Positions 25,823 to 34,999 of a stretch of DNA of 64,000 bases are shown piece after piece. The stretch is taken from positions 95,860 to 159,859 of the forward strand of contig NZ_AQUZ01000016.1 of assembly GCF_000372465.1 (NCBI RefSeq). The letters run 5' to 3'. This stretch comes from Kribbella catacumbae DSM 19601 (GTDB lineage Bacteria > Actinomycetota > Actinomycetes > Propionibacteriales > Kribbellaceae). Position 1 is the first letter of the stretch. Each line of letters opens with the position of its first letter. The position numbers and the translations under genes are program-made. The notes under the pieces were generated by a model. It was not told the origin of the DNA. It saw only the letters and a list, made by a program, of their open reading frames with translations, and made no database searches.

Positions 25823-26692
25823 GTGACTTCCTCATTGAATGGGCGGCAGGTGTTGGTGACGGGGGCGGCTGGGCGGATCGGGTCGGTTGCTACGCGTCAT
25901 CTGTCCGAGCTTGGTGCGTTGGTGACCGCGTTGACGAATGTCGAGGATGACGGGTTGAAGGCGGATCGGGTCGTGGTCGGTGATGCCCGGTCGGAGGAGG
26001 ATGTCGCGAGGGCGCTGGAGGGTGTCGACGCCGTCGTGCACTTGGCCGCGCTGCCTCATCCGTCGGCCGGTACGGCGTACGAGGTCTACACCACCAATGT
26101 GGTGTCGACCTTCAACGTGCTGGCGCAGGCCGGTGCCCTGGGCATCAAGCGGGCTGTGGTTGCCAGCAGCATCAATGCCTTCGGGGTGCCCTTCAATCCC
26201 GACGACATCCTGCCCGCCTACTATCCGTTGGACGAGAAGATCCCGGCCGATGTCGCCGATCCCTACTCGTTGTCGAAGCAGAACGACGAGAACACCGCAC
26301 GGATGGTCTGGCGGCGCTGGGGGATGGACGTGGTGTGTTTCCGGTTCCCGCATGTGAACTCACCCGACGTGATCGAGCGGATCGCCGCCGGTGACCCGGC
26401 GGGCGGGGTACGGGAGGCGTGGTCATATCTGGATACGCGGGATGCGGCGTACGCGATCGAGTTGGGGCTGACGGCAACGTTGTCCGGGGCCCACATCTTC
26501 TTCGTTGCCGCCGGCACCACCACTGCGCCGTACGAGACCGAGGCGCTGCTCGACGCCTTCGCGCCCGGTGTGCCGCGCCTGCGCCGGTTTGTCGGGCGCG
26601 AAGTGCCGATCGACCTGACCGCCGCGCGGACCGTGCTCGGCTTCCAAGCGCGCCACGAGCTCGACCTACCCATCAACCGTCTGGAGATCTGA
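25823..26692 (+). CDS. NAD-dependent SDR/epimerase, uronate dehydrogenase-like
   Basis: A 289-residue extended SDR. The GTG at 25823 is used; TTG 25835 is possible. The true start is uncertain because the upstream sequence is the end of the TnpB element. Nucleotide-binding GAAGRIGS is at residues 14-21, the DAVVHLAALPHPS strand follows, and the catalytic YSLSK is near residues 147-151. Overall it resembles uronate dehydrogenases and related NAD(P)-dependent sugar oxidoreductases, which fits the acid-sugar dehydratase encoded immediately downstream (one-base overlap, TGATG). Any promoter for it downstream of the insertion is not obvious. Confidence 0.8.
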   Translation: MTSSLNGRQVLVTGAAGRIGSVATRHLSELGALVTALTNVEDDGLKADRVVVGDARSEEDVARALEGVDAVVHLAALPHPSAGTAYEVYTTNVVSTFNVLAQAGALGIKRAVVASSINAFGVPFNPDDILPAYYPLDEKIPADVADPYSLSKQNDENTARMVWRRWGMDVVCFRFPHVNSPDVIERIAAGDPAGGVREAWSYLDTRDAAYAIELGLTATLSGAHIFFVAAGTTTAPYETEALLDAFAPGVPRLRRFVGREVPIDLTAARTVLGFQARHELDLPINRLEI

Positions 26693-27957
26693 TGCCGCAG
26701 GAGACCCCCGCCACCTTCGCCCAGCCCTGGCCGGTCCGCGACGACATCCGGATCCGTGCGGTCCAGGCGATCGTGACCGCGCCACAGGGCATCCCGCTGG
26801 TGGTGGTGAAGATCGACACCACCGAGCCGGGGTTGTACGGCCTGGGCTGCGCGACGTTCACGCAGCGGTGGAAGGCGGTCCAGACGTTCGTCGACGAGCA
26901 CCTCGCGCGGTTGCTGATCGGCCGCTACCCCGGCGACATCGGCGACCTGGTCCGGCTGGCTGGCTTCTCCGGTTACTGGCGCGGGGGACCGGTCACCAAC
27001 AACGCGATCTCCGGCATCGACCAGGCGCTGTGGGACATCGCCGGCAAGCGAGCCGGTATGCCGGTCTACGAGCTGCTCGGTGGCAAGGTCCGCGCCGCCG
27101 CCGACACCTATATCCATGCCGGCGGCATCAACATCGAGCAGACGCTGGAGCAGGCGAAGGAGTTCGTCGCGCAGGGCTGGCGTCACATCCGCCTGCAGGT
27201 ATCCACGCCGGGCGGCGGTGGGTACGGCGCCCCGCGCCTGGCCACGCTGTACCCGGATGCGCCGTACCGGAATGGTTGGAGTGCTCGCGACTACCTCCGT
27301 ACTACGCCCGACCTGTTCGCGGCGGCCCGGCAATCTCTGCCCGACAACATCGAACTGCTGCATGACGTGCACTCGCGCCTGACGCCGAAGGAAGCGGTGT
27401 TGCTCGCGCGTTCGCTGGAGCCGTACCGGCTGTTCTTCCTCGAGGACGTCCTGCCACCGGAGCACTGGGACCGCCTGCCCGAGGTCCGCGCCGCGTCGCC
27501 CGTACCGTTGGCCGTCGGTGAGTTGACCACCTCGATGAGCGACGCCGTCCGGCTGGTTCGCGACGGCGGGGTCGACTTCATCCGCTCGCATATCTCCGAC
27601 ATCGGCGGCCTCACCGCCGCTCGCAAGGTCGCCGACCTGGCCGAGCTCTGCGGAGTCCGTACTGCGTGGCACGGCCCGGGCGACACGTCGCCGATCGGTG
27701 CCGCCGCCAACGTCGCACTCGACGTCAGTTCGGTTGCCTTCGGCATCCAGGAGGGCCATATCTACAACGACGCTGTCCACGAGGTCTTCCCTGGCACGCT
27801 GCGGATCGTCGACGGCTGGCTGACTCCGAACGAAACGCCGGGATGGGGCATCGACATCGACGTGGAGGCAGCGGCCCGCTTCCCGGCCGAGCTGTCCGGC
27901 CACGACGAGTGGGCGGCCGGCGTACGGCGTCCGGACGGGGCGTTGGAGGCACCGTGA
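26692..27957 (+). CDS. Enolase-superfamily acid-sugar dehydratase (mannonate/gluconate dehydratase-like)
   Basis: A 421-residue protein of the mandelate racemase/muconate lactonizing group, closest in motifs to the ManD/RspA branch. Metal ligands are in LLHDVHSRL (Asp), FFLEDVLPPEHW (Glu) and AVGELTTS (Glu). The catalytic His lies in WHGPGDTSPIG and the C-terminus carries the GWGIDIDVEAAARFP segment typical of ManD. It would dehydrate an aldonic acid such as mannonate or gluconate to a 2-keto-3-deoxy sugar acid. The upstream SDR may supply the aldonate or aldarate. Confidence 0.87.
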   Translation: MPQETPATFAQPWPVRDDIRIRAVQAIVTAPQGIPLVVVKIDTTEPGLYGLGCATFTQRWKAVQTFVDEHLARLLIGRYPGDIGDLVRLAGFSGYWRGGPVTNNAISGIDQALWDIAGKRAGMPVYELLGGKVRAAADTYIHAGGINIEQTLEQAKEFVAQGWRHIRLQVSTPGGGGYGAPRLATLYPDAPYRNGWSARDYLRTTPDLFAAARQSLPDNIELLHDVHSRLTPKEAVLLARSLEPYRLFFLEDVLPPEHWDRLPEVRAASPVPLAVGELTTSMSDAVRLVRDGGVDFIRSHISDIGGLTAARKVADLAELCGVRTAWHGPGDTSPIGAAANVALDVSSVAFGIQEGHIYNDAVHEVFPGTLRIVDGWLTPNETPGWGIDIDVEAAARFPAELSGHDEWAAGVRRPDGALEAP

Positions 27958-28034
27958 AGTTCGCCGTACTCACCGACTCGACGCCGCACTGGACTCCCGA
28001 AGAGGCCGTGGCCGCAGGGTACGATCTCGGCTAG
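27954..28034 (+). pseudogene. remnant of a sugar phosphate isomerase/epimerase gene
   Basis: A GTG that overlaps the dehydratase stop (GTGA) opens a 26-codon frame reading KFAVLTDSTPHWTPEEAVAA then GYDLG and a stop. The opening is the usual N-terminus of xylose-isomerase-like TIM-barrel proteins found in such operons. The rest of the gene is gone, and four or so residues seem to be missing before GYD. It is probably the scar of a deletion that removed one catabolic enzyme from the operon. Confidence 0.6.
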
Positions 28035-28088
28035 TCCGGGGGCCTGTTTCATCAGCAGGGAAAGTAACGGACGAGGAGGAGGTGGGCG

Positions 28089-29363
28089 ATGGTCACGCCT
28101 GAGAGTGACTCGGCGGTGCTCGACGAGCCGACGCGGTCCGGCGCGAACCAGTACGACCTGGGCTCCTTCAACGAGGCCGTGATCATCGAGACGATCCGGC
28201 TCGCGGGCATCATCAGCCGCACCGAGATCTCCCGGCGGACCGGGCTGACCCAGCAGTCGGTGTCGCGGATCCTGCGCATCCTGTTGCAGCAGGGCCTGCT
28301 GGTCGAGGAGAAGCAGGAACGCGCCGAACGCCTCGGCAAACCCCGTACTCCGGTGCGGCTGCGGTCGAACGCGGCCCATGCCGTCGGCATCCACATCGAC
28401 CCCGAGCTGCTGACCGTCGCCGTGGTCGATCTCGACGGCGCGATCGTGCGCCGGGAGACCGTCGACCTGCCGGCCGATCTGGATGCCACGCGGCTCGTCG
28501 ACCTGGCCGCGGCCACTGTGTCGGCCGCGTTGAGTATCAGCCAGGTGGACGCCGACTCGATGCTCGGCGTCGGCGTCGCAGTACCGGGGCCGATCAATGC
28601 CGACGGCACGTTGCTCGACCTGCCGCTGCAACCGGCCTGGCGCGGACTCGAGATCAGGCATCTGCTGCAGGGCAAGCTGAATCACCCGGTCCTGGTCGAG
28701 AAGGACGGGACCGCGGCGGCGATCGGTGAGCGCTGGATCGGGCGGTCGGCCCGGGCGCGCGACTTCGCTTATCTCTACCTCGGCACCGGGGTCGGCAGCG
28801 GGCTGATCCTGAACGGCTCGATCTACCGCGGCCTGACCGCGAACGCCGGTGAGTTCGGGCAGTTGTGCGCGCTGAGGATGGGGGAGTGGGACGAGAAGAA
28901 CGGCCCGCGGATGATGGCCGAATGCAATCCGACCGCTTCGCTGCCGGTGATCGCGGCCGGCTTCGGATATGTCGAGACCGATACTGGCACGACCGATGAG
29001 GCGAAGCGCTACAAAGCGGTCTGCAAAGCCGCTGCGAGTGGCGATGAAGCGGCCCAGAAGGCGGTCAGCCAAGTCGCCTCGGTGATTGCGCAGGGTGCCG
29101 TCGGCCTGGTCGATCTGCTGGACATCGATTTGATCGTGCTGGGTGGCCCGGCGTTCGCCCCAGAAATCGCCGAGGTGTTCCTCTCCGAAATCAGCCGGGC
29201 AGTGAATTCGCACCCGATCGCAAAAGGCACCCGGACGGTCGCGGTGGAGGAGTCGATGCTGCAGGCCGACGCGGCCGCGGTCGGTGCCGCCTCGACGATC
29301 TTCCACGACGCCTTCACCCCGCGGGTCGGCGGTTCGAGTCAGGCTCGTAGGCTGCCGAAGTGA
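28089..29363 (+). CDS. ROK-family transcriptional regulator
   Basis: A 424-residue protein. An N-terminal winged helix (residues of about 25-85, ISRTEISRRTGLTQQSVSRILRILLQQGLL) is followed by a ROK sugar-kinase-like domain (VGVAVPGPINADG, LYLGTGVGSGLILNGSIYRG, VGLVDLLDIDLIVLGG). The usual ROK zinc motif CxCGxxxCxE is not present at GEFGQLCALRMGEWDEKNGPR. GAGGAGGAGG lies just before the ATG, and AAGTAACG at 28062-28069 matches part of the regulon operator. It is the only local candidate to bind the shared palindrome at 21172 and 34971. Confidence 0.9.
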   Translation: MVTPESDSAVLDEPTRSGANQYDLGSFNEAVIIETIRLAGIISRTEISRRTGLTQQSVSRILRILLQQGLLVEEKQERAERLGKPRTPVRLRSNAAHAVGIHIDPELLTVAVVDLDGAIVRRETVDLPADLDATRLVDLAAATVSAALSISQVDADSMLGVGVAVPGPINADGTLLDLPLQPAWRGLEIRHLLQGKLNHPVLVEKDGTAAAIGERWIGRSARARDFAYLYLGTGVGSGLILNGSIYRGLTANAGEFGQLCALRMGEWDEKNGPRMMAECNPTASLPVIAAGFGYVETDTGTTDEAKRYKAVCKAAASGDEAAQKAVSQVASVIAQGAVGLVDLLDIDLIVLGGPAFAPEIAEVFLSEISRAVNSHPIAKGTRTVAVEESMLQADAAAVGAASTIFHDAFTPRVGGSSQARRLPK

Positions 29364-29923
29364 CTCTCGACAGACCCCTGACTGACGATGTTGTGATGCG
29401 AGTGGCGACCCTCGCGGACGCCGCTGCATTCGCGGAAGCGCAGGTGCGCAATCGCGAGCACCTGCAGCCGTGGGAGCCTCTGCGGTCGGAGCGCTGGTTC
29501 ACCACGGCCGCACAGGAGGATCGCCTCAAGGAGCAGTTGGCCCGCTTCGACAAGCGGGAGATCGTGCCGTGGTTCCTCTTCCAGGGTGACCGGGTGGTGG
29601 GGGCGATGACGCTGACCGACATCGTGCCCGGACCCTTTCGCAACGGGCACCTCGGCTACTGGATCGACGCCGACATGCTCGGCAAAGGGCTCGCGACAGC
29701 CGGCGTACAGGCGGTCGCCGAGATCGCGGACAGCGAACTGCTCCTGCACCGGATCCAGGCGAGCACGATGACCGCCAACGTCGCCTCCCAACGGGTGCTG
29801 ACGAAGGCCGGCTTCACCCAGATCGGCACAGCGCCCGACTATCTGCACATCGCCGGCGCCTGGCAAGCCAGCCACCTCTACCAGCGCATCCTCAACAACC
29901 GCGCCCCCGGCGAACCCGCCTGA
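29360..29923 (+). CDS. GNAT acetyltransferase, RimJ-like
   Basis: A 187-residue N-acetyltransferase starting at the GTG that overlaps the ROK stop. The acetyl-CoA-binding strand-loop is GYWIDADMLGKGLATAGVQAV, and the later LHRIQASTMTANVASQRVLTKAGFTQIGTA is typical of the RimJ/RimL branch, which acetylates N-terminal amines. Ribosomal-protein or small-molecule substrates are possible. Its co-transcription with the regulator looks incidental. Confidence 0.88.
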   Translation: MTLDRPLTDDVVMRVATLADAAAFAEAQVRNREHLQPWEPLRSERWFTTAAQEDRLKEQLARFDKREIVPWFLFQGDRVVGAMTLTDIVPGPFRNGHLGYWIDADMLGKGLATAGVQAVAEIADSELLLHRIQASTMTANVASQRVLTKAGFTQIGTAPDYLHIAGAWQASHLYQRILNNRAPGEPA

Positions 29924-29936
29924 CCCCACGAGTTCG

Positions 29937-31031
29937 TCAGCTGGGCGGCAGACGGATTCCGCGGCTGACGTCGACGTCGTCGTAGCGGCCTTCGAGGACG
30001 TCGAGGAACTTGACCGGGCGTTGCAGCGTGGACGCGATGTAGACGGCCCGCACGGTGGCGAGCGCTTCGATGGCGTCGTGCACGGTGATGCCCGGCTGCA
30101 CTCCGTTGCCGATGGCATCGAAGATGTCCGCGTACTGCGCCACGTGGCCGCCCGGGCGTTCGGTGTCGACGGACTGGTCGTCGGTGGAGCCGTCGACGTT
30201 GAACCGGCGCAACAGGTCGTCCTCGATCTCGGCGCCACCCTCGGTGCCGTGGACCGAGACGCGGGTGCGGCCGCCCGGGAAGGCGGCGGTCGTCGCGTGC
30301 AGGGTTGCGACGGAGCCGTTCTCGAAGGTCAGAGTGGCGACGACCGTGTCCTCGACCTCGATCGCGTGGTGCGCCGCGCGGAGTGCCTGAGCCTGGATGT
30401 TGACCGGCCGGCCCATGAACCACAGCAGCAGGTCGACCGTGTGGACGCCCTGGTTCATCAGTGCGCCGCCGCCGTCCTGAGCCCAGGTGCCACGCCAGCC
30501 GGCGGACGCGTAGTACTCGTCACTGCGCCACCAGGCCACCGTGGCGACAGCTGAGGTGAGCTGGCCGAAGCGGCCAGCCTTGATCGCCTCCGAGACCTGC
30601 GCGCTGCCCGGGTCGAACCGGTGCTGGCTGATCACCGACGAGACGACGCCGTGACCGGCCGCCCGAGTGGCCGCCGCACCGAGGCGGCGGGCCCGCGGGA
30701 GGTCGACGTCGAGCGGCTTCTCGATGACGACGTGCTTCTTCTCGTTCAGCGCCTGCTCGGCGAGCGCGGCATGCGTGCCGCTCGGCGTGCAGATCGCGAC
30801 GAGCGAGATGTCCGCTCCCGACAGAGCCGCCCCGAGGTCGCCGTACACCTTCGGCTCGGGGCGCCCGGCCTCCTTCAGCCTGGCGACCAGAGCCTCCGCG
30901 GCGGCGCGATCGCCGTCGACCAGCGCGGTCACTTCAGCGTCCGGCCGGGCAGCCACGGTGTCGGCGTGGGTGCGGCCGATGATGCCGCAGCCCACGATGG
31001 CGACCTGGTGGTTGTTCGTCGAGTCAGACAT
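29937..31031 (-). CDS. Gfo/Idh/MocA family oxidoreductase
   Basis: A 364-residue NAD(P)-dependent sugar oxidoreductase. Residues 9-30 form the Rossmann start (VAIVGCGIIGRTHADTVAARP). The catalytic EKPLDVD segment lies near residue 102, followed by the C-terminal dimerisation domain (GGGALMNQGVHTVDLLLWFMG). GAAGGGACGAG precedes the ATG. It begins 30 bases after the pectate-lyase-like gene and is probably transcribed with it from the shared promoter at 34969. The substrate is unknown; an oxidised or uronic sugar fits the context. Confidence 0.9.
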   Translation of the reverse strand: MSDSTNNHQVAIVGCGIIGRTHADTVAARPDAEVTALVDGDRAAAEALVARLKEAGRPEPKVYGDLGAALSGADISLVAICTPSGTHAALAEQALNEKKHVVIEKPLDVDLPRARRLGAAATRAAGHGVVSSVISQHRFDPGSAQVSEAIKAGRFGQLTSAVATVAWWRSDEYYASAGWRGTWAQDGGGALMNQGVHTVDLLLWFMGRPVNIQAQALRAAHHAIEVEDTVVATLTFENGSVATLHATTAAFPGGRTRVSVHGTEGGAEIEDDLLRRFNVDGSTDDQSVDTERPGGHVAQYADIFDAIGNGVQPGITVHDAIEALATVRAVYIASTLQRPVKFLDVLEGRYDDVDVSRGIRLPPS

Positions 31032-31061
31032 CTCGTCCCTTCGGTAAGACCTACGCAGCAG

Positions 31062-34000
31062 CTACCTCGGTGCGAAGTTCGCGGTCAGTAGCTGGTCCGC
31101 GGTCACGGCAAAGCTGTACGACGCGTCGGTCGAGACCACCGCGCCGTCCACGGTCCAGTTCCGGAAAACGCTATCCGACCCGGGCGTGGCTGTCACTGTG
31201 ACCTGCGCGCCGACTTCGTACGTTCCTGGCTCGGATTCGTTGCCGGCGAGCTTCACTGTGCCGGTCCCGACGGCGGCGACAGCTACCTGCCGCTGGACGA
31301 CGTTGATCACCATCACGTTGTGCAGGGTGACCGGCCCGGTGCTGGTCGCGCCGTTGTAGCGAGCCAGATTGGTCGCCTCGACGTCACCCTTGACGACCTT
31401 CACCGTGAAGCCGCCTTCGCCGAGGTTGTCAGTACCAAGGTTGAACGCGTCCACCTGACCGTCGTTGACGACCAGCCCGTCGTGGAACCCGTACGCGAAG
31501 ACATTGAAGAGCGTCAGACCGCGAGCGCCGTCGACGGTGACGATCTTGGCCGTCTTGCGCATGTACTTGTCGATCACCAGCTCGAAGATGCTGCCCTCGT
31601 TCATCCAGTGCGGCCATTGGTAGCCGATCCGGGTGACCGCGTTGCCGTTGGACAGCACTCCCTCGATCCGCCCGCCGGTACTGCGCCCGACGGCGATCGC
31701 GTGGTCGAAGAAGGCCCCCGCGACCTTGCGGACGACGAAGCCGTCGTTGCGGTAGGTGGTGAGGTCGATGCCGTTCCACGCGTTCGGGAAGCCGGCGTTG
31801 ATGACGTACGTCGCTTCGCCCTTGCCGCGGACGGCGTACGGGTAGGGGACGATGCCCTCGGCCGTGCCCGGGTTCTGCTCGGGGTAGAAGACGCGCAGTC
31901 CGCGGAGGCCTGCGCTCTTGCCATTGAGTGTCAGCAGCGCGGTCGCCGTGTCGGGTGCAGCGGTGGCCCGTCCTTCAAAGGCATGCAGCACTGTGCCGCC
32001 GCTTGCGCCACTTTGATCCCGGTTGGGTACTGCGGACGCACCTCGCAGTTCGACCTTCGCGGGAACATTGAGATGACTGCTGATGCGATACCACCCAGCC
32101 GGGAGATACACGATGCCGCCGCCAGCACGCCCGGCCTTGTCGAGCGTCTTCTGTACTGCGCTCGTCGCGTCAGCCGTGGGCAGGTAACCGATGCCGTGCG
32201 GCGCATCCACGACGTACAAGGCCTTGCGCGACGGACCGGGGAGCGCTCTCTGGGTGTAGCCCGGGGCGGTGCCCGACATCCGGTGCACAATGCCCGCAAC
32301 TGTGCCGGTGACCGTGGTGCCGGTGGCCTTCACATAGCCACGAGAGTCGTTCTGGATGCCTTGCTCGCCCTCCATCCGGCCGCCGGCGAGAGTGAGTCCC
32401 CAGCGTTCGTCCATCACGTCCACCTTGAGCGCGGTCCCGGTACGCCGTACGTCGGGCTGCAGGAAGCTGCCGGTGAACTGCGCGCGCTGACCTGCGACGA
32501 CGTGGATGCCGATCTTGTAGTCAGAGAGCGCGATCTTGTGGAACTGATCCCACTCGAGGTCGCCGAGCACGAGCCCGGTGCCGTTGGCCCGTGTCCAGCC
32601 GTCGAGCACGGACCGCGCCGGCGGCCGGTACGCCGACGGCGCCGCGGCCCAGTAGGCGTTGCTGAAGGTCACGTTCTCCCAGGTGCCGACGTCGGCGCCG
32701 TTGTAGGCGCGGGCGCCTTCGAAGAGAGCGGTTCCCCGGATGTTACGGATCGTCGTCGACTCGTGCACCTGCCCTGAGCTCGGCGCGTTGCCGCGGTCGT
32801 TGGGCATCGTGCTGATCCCGATGCCGCGGTACGAGTTGAGCATGGTGACGTCCGAGACGGTCGACATCATGTAGTTCTCGTTGCCGATCCAGGCACCGCC
32901 GGGGATCTCGAAGGTGTAGTTGTACGGGATCGGGGTGGTCGCGCTCTGGCGCGGGTAGTAGGTGGTCAGGCCGATCACGCCGGCCGAGCCGCCGATCCGG
33001 AACAGCGACGGGCCATCGTTGCCTGAGGCAAGATCCGCGACGATGACGGTGCCGTAGTCTCCCTTGCTCTGCAGGTCCGGGTCGCGGCGGTCGCCCCGCA
33101 GGGTGCAGAAGGCGTGTACCTCGATCGTGTCCTTGACCAGGTACTTGCCAGCGGGGAGCCAGACGGTCCCGCCGCCCGCATCCTGGCACGCGTAGATCGC
33201 CTGCTGGATCGCCTTGGTCGAGTCCTTGCGTCCACTGCCGTCCGCGCCGTACTTCGTGGCGTCGAAGTCGGCGACCACGCCATCCTCGGTCGGGTTGATC
33301 GTGTCGATCAGCGTCGGCTTCGGGGTGACGACCGGCGATTCGCGCAACTGCAGTTCCTTGACGGTGAAGTTGTCGGCGCCGGTCATCGCGACTCGGACGT
33401 AGCGCGCCGTCACGGTCGCGAAACGGGTCTTGCTGAACTGGTTGGCGCCCGGCGATCCAGTCCGGCCGACCGTGGTGAAGGTGATGCCGTCGTCCGAGAC
33501 CTGGACCGTGTAGTCGGGTGAGGAGGTCTGTGCCCATTCGACCCGGACGTCGTTCACGGCGCGCGGCGTCTTGAGATCCAGCTGGAGCCAGGAATCACCG
33601 GCTGCACTCGTCCAGACGGTCTGATGGTTGCCGTCGTTGGCCTTCGACGCGTCGGTGCCACCGCTGGCGCTCGCAGTACCGGCTGGTGCGAAGTTGGTGT
33701 CGACGACCGAAGCGATGAATGCGTCGAGCTTGGTCTGCAGCGTTTGCAGCGCGGCCTTCACCTGGACATCGGTGACGCCCGGAGTGCTCGCGACAGCCCG
33801 CGCGTCGTTGATCGCCTGCAGGAAGGTGGCGCGGCTGCCGACTGGGAACTGACCGTCGCGTGCCCCTTCGCGGGCAGCCTTCTGCACCCGGGCCGCTTCG
33901 TCGATCAGGTCGACCAGCCCTTCGGTGACGTCGAGAACGGTCGCCACCTTTGCGACCCGGACCGCAGCGACCTTGAGGTCCGCCGCGCCACCACCCAGGT

Positions 34001-34928
34001 GGATCCGGAAGTCCGAGCCGTTGGACCGGTTCGTCATCACCGCATCGCTGAGGGCGAAGGTGTGGGTCTTCCAGGTCAAGGTGTTGCCATAGGTGATCAC
34101 TTCGGAGTTCTTGAACTTCTCCGGGATCGTCTCGCCGGGGGAGTCGTAGTGCAGCCCGAACTGGCCGTTGCCCTCATCGAAGTAGTCGATGCTGATCAGC
34201 ACCAGGTTGCGGTTGTCGTAGAGGTAGGTGTCCGACACGTTCATGTACATAAAGTTCGTGCCTGGCGCCGGAGCGCTCCGATCGGTCTGCCAGTACGCCC
34301 GTCCGTCCTGTACGCCGGTGACGAGGTTCTCCGGGCGGTCGCCCGCGCGAGGCGAGATGCCGTTCTGCGCGGGCGAGGCACCGAGCTCGACCGAGGCCCC
34401 CGCAGTACTGATGCGCAGGCCGGCGACAGTGATGTCTTCGCTGCCTTGGAGACGCAGGTCGCCGCCACCGAGGCGGTCGGCGAACTCGATGTCGCTCAAC
34501 ACGAAGGTGCCAGTCTGCCACTGGCCAGTGTTCTTCAACTGGACGTCGTCGGCACGCGCCGCGGGGTCGGCTGCGGCGTCGTACTGGAGTTGCAGAGTCC
34601 CTGTGCCGCTGTCGAGATAGGTGACCGTGACCACGACGTCATCGGTGTTCAGCTCACCGACGTAGTCACCGTCGACATCGAAGTTGAAGTAGCTGGTGTC
34701 GGCCGCCTGGCTAGTTCGCCAATAGGTGCGGCCTTGCTCCGTACCGGTCTGCAGCCCGGCCGGGTCAGCGCCGGCCGTCGGCTTCACGCCCAGTGTCGTG
34801 GGAGTCGCACCGAGGTCGGCGCCGACGCCGCTCGGGTACATCGTTGCCGCGTGTGCTGCCGGTACGGCGAGCACGCCGCCCAGCAAAAGAGCGGGCAGGA
34901 ACCCCGCTAGCAGGCGTCTTGAGGACAT
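31062..34928 (-). CDS. Large secreted pectate-lyase-like/discoidin multidomain protein
   Basis: 1,288 residues. A signal peptide covers 1-28. Two related beta-sandwich modules (about 32-175 and 178-325, each with GRTYW- or GRAYW-type and FVLSD- or FALSD-type landmarks) are followed by a helical spacer. Then come an F5/8-type C (discoidin) domain near 410-535 and two pectate_lyase_3-like right-handed beta-helix starts (VADFDATKYGADGSGRKDST near 550; TADATSAVQKTLDKAGRAGGG near 925). A bacterial Ig/InlB-like repeat closes the C-terminus. It resembles GH55/PL-type polysaccharidases; catalytic residues cannot be assigned by eye. GGAGG precedes the ATG, with the shared regulon promoter 40 bases further up. 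Confidence 0.85.
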   Translation of the reverse strand: MSSRRLLAGFLPALLLGGVLAVPAAHAATMYPSGVGADLGATPTTLGVKPTAGADPAGLQTGTEQGRTYWRTSQAADTSYFNFDVDGDYVGELNTDDVVVTVTYLDSGTGTLQLQYDAAADPAARADDVQLKNTGQWQTGTFVLSDIEFADRLGGGDLRLQGSEDITVAGLRISTAGASVELGASPAQNGISPRAGDRPENLVTGVQDGRAYWQTDRSAPAPGTNFMYMNVSDTYLYDNRNLVLISIDYFDEGNGQFGLHYDSPGETIPEKFKNSEVITYGNTLTWKTHTFALSDAVMTNRSNGSDFRIHLGGGAADLKVAAVRVAKVATVLDVTEGLVDLIDEAARVQKAAREGARDGQFPVGSRATFLQAINDARAVASTPGVTDVQVKAALQTLQTKLDAFIASVVDTNFAPAGTASASGGTDASKANDGNHQTVWTSAAGDSWLQLDLKTPRAVNDVRVEWAQTSSPDYTVQVSDDGITFTTVGRTGSPGANQFSKTRFATVTARYVRVAMTGADNFTVKELQLRESPVVTPKPTLIDTINPTEDGVVADFDATKYGADGSGRKDSTKAIQQAIYACQDAGGGTVWLPAGKYLVKDTIEVHAFCTLRGDRRDPDLQSKGDYGTVIVADLASGNDGPSLFRIGGSAGVIGLTTYYPRQSATTPIPYNYTFEIPGGAWIGNENYMMSTVSDVTMLNSYRGIGISTMPNDRGNAPSSGQVHESTTIRNIRGTALFEGARAYNGADVGTWENVTFSNAYWAAAPSAYRPPARSVLDGWTRANGTGLVLGDLEWDQFHKIALSDYKIGIHVVAGQRAQFTGSFLQPDVRRTGTALKVDVMDERWGLTLAGGRMEGEQGIQNDSRGYVKATGTTVTGTVAGIVHRMSGTAPGYTQRALPGPSRKALYVVDAPHGIGYLPTADATSAVQKTLDKAGRAGGGIVYLPAGWYRISSHLNVPAKVELRGASAVPNRDQSGASGGTVLHAFEGRATAAPDTATALLTLNGKSAGLRGLRVFYPEQNPGTAEGIVPYPYAVRGKGEATYVINAGFPNAWNGIDLTTYRNDGFVVRKVAGAFFDHAIAVGRSTGGRIEGVLSNGNAVTRIGYQWPHWMNEGSIFELVIDKYMRKTAKIVTVDGARGLTLFNVFAYGFHDGLVVNDGQVDAFNLGTDNLGEGGFTVKVVKGDVEATNLARYNGATSTGPVTLHNVMVINVVQRQVAVAAVGTGTVKLAGNESEPGTYEVGAQVTVTATPGSDSVFRNWTVDGAVVSTDASYSFAVTADQLLTANFAPR

Positions 34929-34968
34929 GGCAGAACCTCCAGGTGGCGGACCCAGGAGCGGGGTGCGT

Positions 34969-34999
34969 GTAAGTTAAACCATGCGTGTTACTTATTCAA
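34969..34999 (-). promoter_or_regulatory. regulon promoter-operator upstream of the pectate-lyase-like gene
   Basis: Read on the minus strand it has TTGAAT (34999-34994), a 17-base spacer, and TAACTT (34976-34971). Bases 34969-34993 are the exact reverse complement of 21172-21196, so the same imperfect palindrome covers spacer and -10. The site lies 41 bases before the start codon. It also overlaps the last two codons and stop of the HExxH gene at 34988. Confidence 0.72.

Noticed and set aside
26419..26691. Longer start of the acid-sugar dehydratase
   Set aside because: It would overlap most of the end of the SDR gene; ATG 26692 is coupled to the SDR stop and starts the conserved protein.
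29320..29350. GGTTCGAGTC resembling a tRNA T-loop
   Set aside because: It lies inside the ROK coding sequence and no acceptor, D or anticodon stems can be formed around it.
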